Source of the DNA: Variovorax boronicumulans
GTDB lineage: Bacteria > Pseudomonadota > Gammaproteobacteria > Burkholderiales > Burkholderiaceae_C
Assembly (NCBI RefSeq): GCF_030812215.1
Contig: NZ_JAUSSG010000006.1
Location: forward strand, 372,001 to 436,000
Length of the DNA: 64,000 nucleotides
Reading direction: 5' to 3'
Shown one piece after another: positions 26,224 to 33,424 of the stretch. The notes below the pieces were generated by a model that saw only the letters and a list, made by a program, of their open reading frames with translations, did no database searches and had not been told where the DNA came from. How positions within the stretch are numbered: the first letter of the stretch is position 1; the number at the start of each line of letters is the position of its first letter. The position numbers and the translations under genes were made by a program.

Positions 26224-27171
26224 TCACTTGGCGATCAGCTTCGCAACGTCGATGTTCGTCTTGAGCATGTCCTGCTCTTTCATGAGCCCGGTCCAGTAGC
26301 CGAGCTGCTTGTCGGTGACGACCGGGCCGGGCGGCGAGACCTGCACCTTGGCCAGCACGTCGGGCGGCAGCTTGATGTACTTGCCGATGGCCGCGCGCAC
26401 CTTCGCATCGTTCTTCGCCTGCTGCATGAAGCCGCCGGACTCGACGAGGGCTTCGCGGAACGCACGTGCCGTTGCGGGGTTCTTCGCGACCCATTCGCGC
26501 TTGGCTGCATGCACGATGGTCTGATTGTTCTCGGGCAGGAAGGTCGAGTAGTAGGAGGCCACATAGCCCGCGCCGCTCTCGGTGATGCGGCTCATGAACG
26601 GGTCGGCCGACACCACCGCATCCACCGAGCCGCCGCGCAGAAGGTCGGCGTGCTGCGGGAACGAGGCTTCGACGAAGTTGACCTTGCGGTAGTCCACGCC
26701 GCTGTCCTTGAGCCATGCACGGAAGGTCACGTGCAGGAACGCGCCCAGGCCCGGCACGCCGATCTTCTTGCCCACGCAATCCTGCGGGCTCTTGATGCCC
26801 GAGCCCGCGCGCGCCACCAGGCCGAAGCCGGTGATGGTCTTGGAGGTGAGGCCGCCGCCGGCCACCAGCACCAGGTCGAGGCCGCCGTCCACCGCCTGCA
26901 GGAACACCGAGGGCGTGGGGCCGCCGATCTGCAGCGAATCCGATTGCAGCGCTGCCGGGATCGTGGAGTTCAACGGGATGAACTTGAGCTCCACCTCGAG
27001 CCCGCGCTTCTTGAAGTAGCCCTCTTCGGCCGCCACGAAGACAGAGGCGAAATCGGTCACCGCCGTGTAGCCGAACACGATCTTCGGATGGGACTGCTGC
27101 GCGCGCGAAGGCAGCGCCGCGCTGGCCGAAGCGGCCGCGAGTGCCGACAGCAAGGTGCGTCGTTTCATCAT
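26224..27171 (-). CDS. ABC transporter substrate-binding protein (NMT1/SsuA-like)
   Basis: A 315-residue periplasmic binding protein. The signal peptide has a basic start and MMKRRTLLSALAAASASAALPSRA with a cleavage site near residue 25. The mature body (IVFGYTAVTDFASVFVAAEEGYFKKRG split by family pattern) follows the NMT1/SsuA template used for nitrate, taurine, sulfonate or aromatic substrates. Start 27171 or 27168 is possible; either lies in the TetR stop region (ATGATGA), so translation is coupled to the TetR gene. Confidence 0.9.
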   Translation of the reverse strand: MMKRRTLLSALAAASASAALPSRAQQSHPKIVFGYTAVTDFASVFVAAEEGYFKKRGLEVELKFIPLNSTIPAALQSDSLQIGGPTPSVFLQAVDGGLDLVLVAGGGLTSKTITGFGLVARAGSGIKSPQDCVGKKIGVPGLGAFLHVTFRAWLKDSGVDYRKVNFVEASFPQHADLLRGGSVDAVVSADPFMSRITESGAGYVASYYSTFLPENNQTIVHAAKREWVAKNPATARAFREALVESGGFMQQAKNDAKVRAAIGKYIKLPPDVLAKVQVSPPGPVVTDKQLGYWTGLMKEQDMLKTNIDVAKLIAK

Positions 27172-27899
27172 GTCTTCTGTCTCCGGGTGGGGGTTTTTTG
27201 TGTGCGCGGGGCCTTGGGCTTCGGCAGCGCGGCGCGCAGGCCGCCGACGATGAAGTTCACGAGCATTGGCGCCACGGCCGGGTCGGCGCGCTTGTTCTCG
27301 CCGCGCGAGAGCCGTTCGATGCGGCTGTCGTTCAGGTGGTGCAGCAGCGCACCGAGCGCGAACTGATAGCCCCACGCGACCTGCGCGCGCGTGGCGTGCG
27401 GCAGCGCCACGTGCAACGCATCGATGTACGCGGCGGCCAGTGGATCGAAGTAGCCGCGCAGCACACGGTCGGCTTCCTCGGTCGCGTGATAGAGCTCGCG
27501 CGCCACCAGCAGCGCGTAGTACTCGCCCTCGGCGCTTGCACGCAATGCGAGCACGGGTGCGGTGAAGGCTTCGATGATGCGCGGCAGCGTGTGCACGTCG
27601 TCGGGATCGTTGTCGACCTGCGAGAGCCGCGCGAGCCGCTCGTCGATGGTGTGGCTCCAGTGCTCGAAGATGGCGTGGAAGAGATCGTGCTTCGGCCCGA
27701 AGTAGTAGCCCACCAGCGCGAGCGGCACGCCGGCTTCCTCGGCGATCTGCCGGATCGTCACCGCGTGGTAGCCGTGCTGCGCGAACAGCTTCTCGGCGGC
27801 CAGCAGGATGGCCTGGCGGCGGTCGGGCCTGCCGGCTTCGACGGTGATGGCCGCGGCCCGCGGGGCACTGCGTCTGGCGGTCGTGGTGCGGGTGTTCAT
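27168..27899 (-). CDS. TetR-family regulator heading the ABC-cyclase-FAH operon
   Basis: 243 residues. The N-terminal HTH is typical of TetR (ILLAAEKLFAQHGYHAVTIR, then EEAGVPLALVGYYFGPK), with a C-terminal CecR-like ligand domain and a basic tail (PKAPRTQKTPTRRQK). It is the first gene of the operon, so it probably represses its own promoter, where two near-palindromic sites lie 10 and 31 bp upstream of the start. The ligand is unknown and likely the transported compound. Confidence 0.91.
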   Translation of the reverse strand: MNTRTTTARRSAPRAAAITVEAGRPDRRQAILLAAEKLFAQHGYHAVTIRQIAEEAGVPLALVGYYFGPKHDLFHAIFEHWSHTIDERLARLSQVDNDPDDVHTLPRIIEAFTAPVLALRASAEGEYYALLVARELYHATEEADRVLRGYFDPLAAAYIDALHVALPHATRAQVAWGYQFALGALLHHLNDSRIERLSRGENKRADPAVAPMLVNFIVGGLRAALPKPKAPRTQKTPTRRQKT

Positions 27900-27908
27900 G
27901 GGGGCGTA

Positions 27909-27946
27909 TTGAACGGCCGTACAAAAATGTTGAACACGCGTACAAA
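27909..27946 (-). promoter_or_regulatory. Tandem TetR-type operators
   Basis: Two 17-bp units, TTGAACGGCCGTACAAA (27909-27925) and TTGAACACGCGTACAAA (27930-27946), repeat with a 21-bp period, about two helical turns. Each is itself a near-palindrome (TTGwAC...GTwCAA). They lie between the divergent TetR and acetoacetyl-CoA synthetase genes. Confidence 0.7.
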
Positions 27947-27999
27947 CCCTGAGGTCAACCCTCATTGAGCACGGTCGTTCGCAGCGCTACGCTCGGTTC

Positions 28000-29994
28000 A
28001 TGCCCGCTCCCAACATCCCCCAGATCCGTCTCTATCAAAACTGGCTGCGCGACCAGCGCGGCCTTTCGTTCGACACCTACGACGCGCTGTGGCGCTGGTC
28101 CGTCACCGACCTCGATGCGTTCTGGCAAAGCATCTGGGACTACGCCGGCCTGCAGTCGCCGACACCGCATACGGCAGTGCTCGCCGAGGCGCACATGCCC
28201 GGTGCACGCTGGTTTCCGGGCGCGCAGGTCAACTACGCACGCGAGGTGCTGCGCCATGCCGATGCCGCGCACGCCGCCGGCATGCCCGCCATCGTGAGCG
28301 ACAACGAACTCGGTGAAGTGCGCGAGCTGTCATGGCCCGAGATGCGCCGCCAGGTCGCCGCGGTGGCGCTCACGCTCAAGTCGCTCGGCGTGCAGCGAGG
28401 CGACCGCGTCGCGGCCTACATGCCCAACGTGCCCGAGACCATGGTCGCGTTTCTCGCGTGTTCCAGCATCGGTGCGATCTGGAGCGTGTGCGCGCCCGAC
28501 ATGGGCACCGCCGCCGTGGCGGATCGCTTCCGCCAGATCGAGCCCAAGGTGCTGATCGCCGTCGACGGCGTGCACTACGGCGGCAAGCCGCTGGACCGCA
28601 GCGCCGTCCTGCAGGAACTGCGCGCCCAATTGCCCAGCGTGCAGAAACTGCTGCTTGTGAAGACGCCCTTCGCCGCGAGCCCCGTCGCGCACGATGTCGA
28701 CTGGACCGAAGCCACCGCGCGCAACGACGCCGAGGTCGCCGCCTTCGAACCCGAGTGGCTGCCTTTCGACCACCCGATCTGGATCGTCTACTCGAGCGGC
28801 ACCACCGGCCTGCCCAAGCCCATCGTGCACGGGCAGGGCGGCATCCTCTTGACGATGCACGCCTGCGGCCTGCACAACGACGTGGGCGCGAGCTACGGCG
28901 CCAACAACTTCGGCGAGCGCTACCACTGGTACAGCTCCACCGGCTGGGTGATGTGGAACTCGCAGCTGTCGGGCATGGCCTTCGGCGCCACCATCTGCAT
29001 CTACGACGGCAACCCGGCGGGCAGCAAGGAGAAGCCCGACTGGGGCGTGCTGTGGCGCTTCGTCGCACGCCACAAGGTCACCTTCTTCGGCGCGGGGGCC
29101 GCCTACTTCACCAACTGCATGAAGGCCGGCATCGTTGCCAAGGAATGCGGCGATCTCTCGCGCGTGCGCGCACTCGGCAGCACCGGTTCGCCGCTGCCCG
29201 ACGAGGTGCAGCGCTGGGGTTCGAAGCAGATCCTCGATGCGGGCTCGAAAGAAGTCTGGTGGTGCAACATCTCAGGCGGCACCGACTTCTGCGGCGCCTT
29301 CGTCGGCGGCAACCGCGAGCTGCCCGAGGTGCCGGGCCAGATGCAGTGCCGCGAAATCGGCCACGCGGTCGAGGCCTGGAACGAGCAGGGCCAGCCGGTC
29401 ATCGGCGAGGTGGGCGAACTGGTCTGCACGAAAGCCATTCCGTCGATGCCGCTTTACTTCTGGGGCGACGAGGGCAATGCGCGCTATGTGTCGAGCTACT
29501 TCGACACCTACCCCGGCGTGTGGCGCCACGGCGACTGGATCAAGATCGGCGAGGACGGCGGCTGCATCATCTACGGCCGCAGCGACGCCACCATCAACCG
29601 CCAGGGCCTGCGCATGGGCACCAGCGAGATCTACAGCGCGGTCGAAGGCCTGCCCGAAGTGCTCGACTCGATGGTGGTCGATCTCGAGTACCTCGGCCGC
29701 GACAGCTACATGCCGCTCTTCGTGGTGCTGCGCCCGGGCGTGGCGCTCGACGAGGCGATGCGCAACCGGATCAACAACGCGATCAAGACCTCGCTCTCGC
29801 CGCGCTTCGTGCCCAACGATATCTTCCAGGTCGCCGAGATTCCGCGCACGCTCTCGGGCAAGAAACAGGAGCTGCCGATCAAGAAGCTACTGCTGGGCCA
29901 GCCGATCGAGAAGGTGGTGAACCGCGAGGCGATGGCGAACCCCGGCAGCCTCGATTGGTATGTGGCATTTGCCGCCCAGCGTACCTCCGCATAA
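28000..29994 (+). CDS. Acetoacetate-CoA ligase (acetoacetyl-CoA synthetase)
   Basis: 664 residues, the full length of the AacS branch of acyl-CoA synthetases, which activates acetoacetate with ATP and CoA. Motifs: the N-terminal ACS domain (YDALWRWSVTDLDAFW), the phosphate loop YSSGTTGLPKPIVHG, YHWYSSTGWVMWN and the C-terminal lysine motif RTLSGKKQELPIKK. It is divergent from the TetR operon, 100 bp apart with the tandem operators between, and that operon ends in fumarylacetoacetase which makes acetoacetate, so the two may be co-induced. Confidence 0.94.
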   Translation: MPAPNIPQIRLYQNWLRDQRGLSFDTYDALWRWSVTDLDAFWQSIWDYAGLQSPTPHTAVLAEAHMPGARWFPGAQVNYAREVLRHADAAHAAGMPAIVSDNELGEVRELSWPEMRRQVAAVALTLKSLGVQRGDRVAAYMPNVPETMVAFLACSSIGAIWSVCAPDMGTAAVADRFRQIEPKVLIAVDGVHYGGKPLDRSAVLQELRAQLPSVQKLLLVKTPFAASPVAHDVDWTEATARNDAEVAAFEPEWLPFDHPIWIVYSSGTTGLPKPIVHGQGGILLTMHACGLHNDVGASYGANNFGERYHWYSSTGWVMWNSQLSGMAFGATICIYDGNPAGSKEKPDWGVLWRFVARHKVTFFGAGAAYFTNCMKAGIVAKECGDLSRVRALGSTGSPLPDEVQRWGSKQILDAGSKEVWWCNISGGTDFCGAFVGGNRELPEVPGQMQCREIGHAVEAWNEQGQPVIGEVGELVCTKAIPSMPLYFWGDEGNARYVSSYFDTYPGVWRHGDWIKIGEDGGCIIYGRSDATINRQGLRMGTSEIYSAVEGLPEVLDSMVVDLEYLGRDSYMPLFVVLRPGVALDEAMRNRINNAIKTSLSPRFVPNDIFQVAEIPRTLSGKKQELPIKKLLLGQPIEKVVNREAMANPGSLDWYVAFAAQRTSA

Positions 29995-30002
29995 TGGGGC
30001 GG

Positions 30003-30455
30003 ATGAAAAGACGCACCAGCCTTCTCCTGATTTCCGCCGCTGCCGGCACCTCGTTGCTGAGCGCATGTTCAGCGCCTGCGCCTGCACCGACGTCCGCCTC
30101 GCCCGCTGCCTCGTCGCTGCGCGTGAGCGGCACGGTGGCCTACCGCGAGCGCATCGCGCTCGACCCCGCGGCCGAGGTCGTGGTCCAGCTGCTGGACGTG
30201 TCGCGCATGGATGCGCCTTCGGTCACGCTGGCCGAGCAGCGCATCAAGGCCAACGGCAAGCAGGTGCCCTTCGGGTACGAGCTTCAGGTCGATGCCGCGC
30301 GCATCGATCCGCGCATGCGCTACGCGGTGTCGGCGCGCATCCTGCGCGGCGAGCAGCTGCTGTTCATCAACGACACGCAGTACCCGGTGCTCACGCAGGG
30401 CAGCGGTACCACCGCCAACCTGATGCTGGTACGCGTCACGCCGTCGCCACGCTGA
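30003..30455 (+). CDS. YbaY-family lipoprotein
   Basis: 150 residues with a lipoprotein signal (MKRRTSLLLISAAAGTSLL and lipobox LLSAC, modified Cys near residue 22), an Ala/Pro/Ser linker, and one YbaY-like beta domain (LRVSGTVAYRERIALDP to the end). The molecular role of the family is unknown. ATG 30003 is 8 bp after the ligase stop; an ATG at 29994 that overlaps it as TAATG would add three residues. Confidence 0.82.
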   Translation: MKRRTSLLLISAAAGTSLLSACSAPAPAPTSASPAASSLRVSGTVAYRERIALDPAAEVVVQLLDVSRMDAPSVTLAEQRIKANGKQVPFGYELQVDAARIDPRMRYAVSARILRGEQLLFINDTQYPVLTQGSGTTANLMLVRVTPSPR

Positions 30456-30474
30456 ACGGCGCTGGAGCCGGGCG

Positions 30475-32445
30475 CTACGGCGTCATCAGTTCGTAGAGCA
30501 CCATGCGTGTCTGCCTGCCGCGCAGCTCCACCAGTTCCTCGATGCGGCGCGTGCTGAGGCGCCCTTTCAGCCCCGCGAAGGTGTCTTCCGACATCAGCGT
30601 CTGCGTGCCCAGCTGCTTGTTGATGCCCTCGATGCGGCTTGCCACGTTGATGACGTCGCCGAACGCCGTGTACGACAACCGGTCGTTCGAGCCCAGCACC
30701 CCCGCGATCACCACGCCGGTATGGATGCCGATGCGCGTGCGGAACTCGGGCAGGCCCTGGGCGCGCCACTTGCTGTTGAGGTCGCCCATCTGCACATGCA
30801 ACTGCAGCGCGGCGAGGCAGGCTCGGTACTCCGCGTCTTTCATGTCCGCGGGCGCGCCCCAGAGCACCATGATGCCGTCGCCGATGAACTTGTCGACCAC
30901 GCCGCCGTAGCGTGCGAACACGCCGGTGGCGAGGTTGAAGTACTCGGTCAGCATGCCCACCAGCACGTCGATGGGCAGTGACTCCGAGATCGAAGTGAAG
31001 CCCTCCACGTCGGTGAACATCACCGTCACTCGCCGCGAAGAGCCGTTGGGCGCGAGCGCATGCCCCTCGGCGACGAGCTGGTTGATCACGTCCACCGGCA
31101 CGAACTTGCTGAAGGCCTTGAGGCTGCGCGCCGAATCGTCCAGCGCCTGGTCCAGGTGCTGGATCTCCAGCACGCGGCTGGGCTCGCGCGGCAAGTTGTC
31201 CAGCTCCAGCCGGCCGATGCGGCGCGCGATGAGAGAGAGGTTCTCCACCGGCGAGGTCACCAGCTTGGAGAGCTTGAGCGACATGAAGAGCGCCAGCGCC
31301 AGGAACACCAGCGCCAGCAGGAGCCCCCAGAGCAGCGCGCGACGCAGGTCGCCCAGCACCATGTCCTCGGGCACCCAGCTCACCAGCTCCCAACCGGTGG
31401 ATGGGATCAGCGAGGTCTGCACGAGGTAGCGCTTGCCGTCGAAGTCGACGGAGAAGGTCGCATCGCTGTTGCCGTCGATGGTGCCATCGGTCGCCGTGTG
31501 TTCGTGCATCTGCGTATGCAGCGCACCGAGCACGCCCGTGGGCGGCTCCAGCCGGTGCAGCACGCCCGGCGTGTCGCTGCGCGCCAGCACCTCGTGATCG
31601 GCACTCAGCAGGGCGCTGTGGCCATAGCCGTTGCTGCTGAAGAGCCGCACGAATTCCGACAGGCGACCGAGCGACACGTCGCCGGCCACCACCAGCGCCT
31701 TCGGGTTGCCTTCGGTGTAGCGGCGCTCGCTCGGCTGCGCGTAGGTCACGCCCAGCTCCTGTGCGGCCGCGAACACATAGGGCTGCGTCCATATCGGCCC
31801 CTGCATCTTGTTGGCCTGCCGGAACCAGCTGCGGGCGGTCGGGTTGTAGCTGCTGCGAAAGGACTCGATGCGCTGCGTGGCAAAGCGCTGTTGCGCATTC
31901 AGCTCCGCGCCGAGCGGCCGCTTGTACTCCCAGGTCTCGGTGGTGAACTCCGCGCCAAGCGCGATGTGCCGGACCGCGGGCACCGGATAGCGCAGCGCCA
32001 TCAGCATCTGGCCGCTTTCGTTGGCCACGTACAGGCTGTCGAGCTCGGGCGATTGCTGCAGCAAGGTCCAGAGCAGTTCGGCGGTGCGCTCGGAATGTTC
32101 GCCCGCCGGGCTCAGGCTCGGCGCGCTTGCGATGGCGCCGACCACCGACTCGGCCTTCGCCAGGAAAGCGAGCACCTTGTCTTCGGTCCGATCGTGGGCG
32201 GCCCGGTGCGCGGAGGTGCCGATGTTCGACACCAACCGCTGCGAGCCCCAGTAGCCGAGCGAGACCAGCAGCAGCGACTGGGCCAGTGCGACTGCGCTGA
32301 CGATGGTGCCTACGTCGACCCTGAAACGGCGCGAGCGCCGGGGTGGGGCTTCGGGCCCGGCCGGCGGCGACGGGACGCGCACGCCGGCGGATTCAAACGG
32401 CGGCTTTCCCGCCACATCCGGAGATCCGGACGAGTTCATGTTCAT
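30475..32445 (-). CDS. Membrane-bound class III adenylate cyclase with periplasmic Cache-type sensor
   Basis: About 656 residues. A Pro-rich cytoplasmic N-terminus is followed by a membrane helix (TIVSAVALAQSLLLVSLGYW), a ~250-residue periplasmic double-Cache-like sensor, a second helix (LLWGLLLALVFLALALF), a HAMP-like linker and a C-terminal cyclase domain. Catalytic features are intact: metal Asp in MFTDVEGF and IGDGIMVLWG, adenine-selecting Lys in VVDKFIGD and Asp in AFGDVIN, and the Asn/Arg pair in NVASR. These favour cAMP over cGMP. ATG 32445 has AGGGAG upstream; an in-frame ATG at 32472 is possible. The signal sensed is unknown. Confidence 0.88.
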   Translation of the reverse strand: MNMNSSGSPDVAGKPPFESAGVRVPSPPAGPEAPPRRSRRFRVDVGTIVSAVALAQSLLLVSLGYWGSQRLVSNIGTSAHRAAHDRTEDKVLAFLAKAESVVGAIASAPSLSPAGEHSERTAELLWTLLQQSPELDSLYVANESGQMLMALRYPVPAVRHIALGAEFTTETWEYKRPLGAELNAQQRFATQRIESFRSSYNPTARSWFRQANKMQGPIWTQPYVFAAAQELGVTYAQPSERRYTEGNPKALVVAGDVSLGRLSEFVRLFSSNGYGHSALLSADHEVLARSDTPGVLHRLEPPTGVLGALHTQMHEHTATDGTIDGNSDATFSVDFDGKRYLVQTSLIPSTGWELVSWVPEDMVLGDLRRALLWGLLLALVFLALALFMSLKLSKLVTSPVENLSLIARRIGRLELDNLPREPSRVLEIQHLDQALDDSARSLKAFSKFVPVDVINQLVAEGHALAPNGSSRRVTVMFTDVEGFTSISESLPIDVLVGMLTEYFNLATGVFARYGGVVDKFIGDGIMVLWGAPADMKDAEYRACLAALQLHVQMGDLNSKWRAQGLPEFRTRIGIHTGVVIAGVLGSNDRLSYTAFGDVINVASRIEGINKQLGTQTLMSEDTFAGLKGRLSTRRIEELVELRGRQTRMVLYELMTP

Positions 32446-32630
32446 ACAGCTCCCTGTCGACCACTCGAACACATCCGCTGCGGGTCGGCCGCGGATCGGC
32501 GCCAGGGTGGCTTGCCGTTCCGATCGTTGGGTGTCGGAAATTCTGGCGAGCGCGCCAGGCGCGACAGGGATTTTGCGCGACTTCGGCTTTTTCGTGCGTT
32601 ATTGCACGGTCGTTCGCAAGCCAGGCGTTG

Positions 32631-33344
32631 TCATCGTGCGTCGTGGAAGATGAGGCCCACCGTGTGCCGTCGCCCCGAGCGCAGGGGGCTCACGCCGTGG
32701 CGCATCGTCACGCGGTAGGTGCCGCGCGTGCCCGCCACCGGGCGCTGGTTGACCGCGAAGATCACGGCCTCGCCCTGCGCGAGCGAGACCACTTCGGCGC
32801 GCGACTGCATGCGCGGGCGCTGCTCGGTCAGCACGAACTCGCCGCCGGTGAAGTCCTCGCCCGGCCGGCTCAGGAGCACCGTGAGCTGCAGCGGAAACTG
32901 CAGGTCGCCGTACAGGTCCTGGTGCAGGCAGTTGTAGTCGCCCTCGTCGTAGCGCAGCAGCAGCGGGGTGGGGCGCAGCTGGCCCGCCGCATGGCAGCGC
33001 GCGAGGTAGGCGGCATGGCCGGGCGGGTAGTCGGCCGGCTGGCCCATCGCGCTCGCCCAGGCATTGGCCAGCGGCGCGAGGCGTTCGTAGAGCGCGCTGC
33101 GCCACGCGGCGATGAGCGGCGGCAGCGGGTTCGCAAAGTATTGGTATTCGCCCTGGCCGAAGCCGTGGCGCTGCATGACCACGCGGCTGCGGAAATGGCC
33201 GCCTTCGTCGTACATCGCCGCGAGCTGGGCGCATTCCTTCGGCGTGAAAAGCGGGCCGGTGGTGGCGCAGCCGCGGGTGGCGAGATCGGTCTCGATGCGG
33301 GGCCAGTCGAGCGCATCGATGCGGGAAACGTGGGTCGTTGTCAT
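32631..33344 (-). CDS. 2OG-Fe(II) oxygenase superfamily protein
   Basis: 237 residues of a jelly-roll dioxygenase. The iron-binding HxD is in NCLHQDLYGD and a distal His precedes the 2-oxoglutarate-binding Arg region (RHGVSPLRSGRRHTVGLIFHD). GGEFVLTEQRPR is a conserved core strand. The subgroup is often found with alkylation-repair genes, but no such gene is here. Start ATG 33344. It lies just left of the AT-rich island. Substrate unknown. Confidence 0.85.
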   Translation of the reverse strand: MTTTHVSRIDALDWPRIETDLATRGCATTGPLFTPKECAQLAAMYDEGGHFRSRVVMQRHGFGQGEYQYFANPLPPLIAAWRSALYERLAPLANAWASAMGQPADYPPGHAAYLARCHAAGQLRPTPLLLRYDEGDYNCLHQDLYGDLQFPLQLTVLLSRPGEDFTGGEFVLTEQRPRMQSRAEVVSLAQGEAVIFAVNQRPVAGTRGTYRVTMRHGVSPLRSGRRHTVGLIFHDAR

Positions 33345-33424
33345 GCCCGCAGTGTCTCGCCGCCGTGCGCATGGGGCTCGCCGTTTTCGGACCTGCCTTT
33401 TGCAGGACTTACTACTGAACATGG

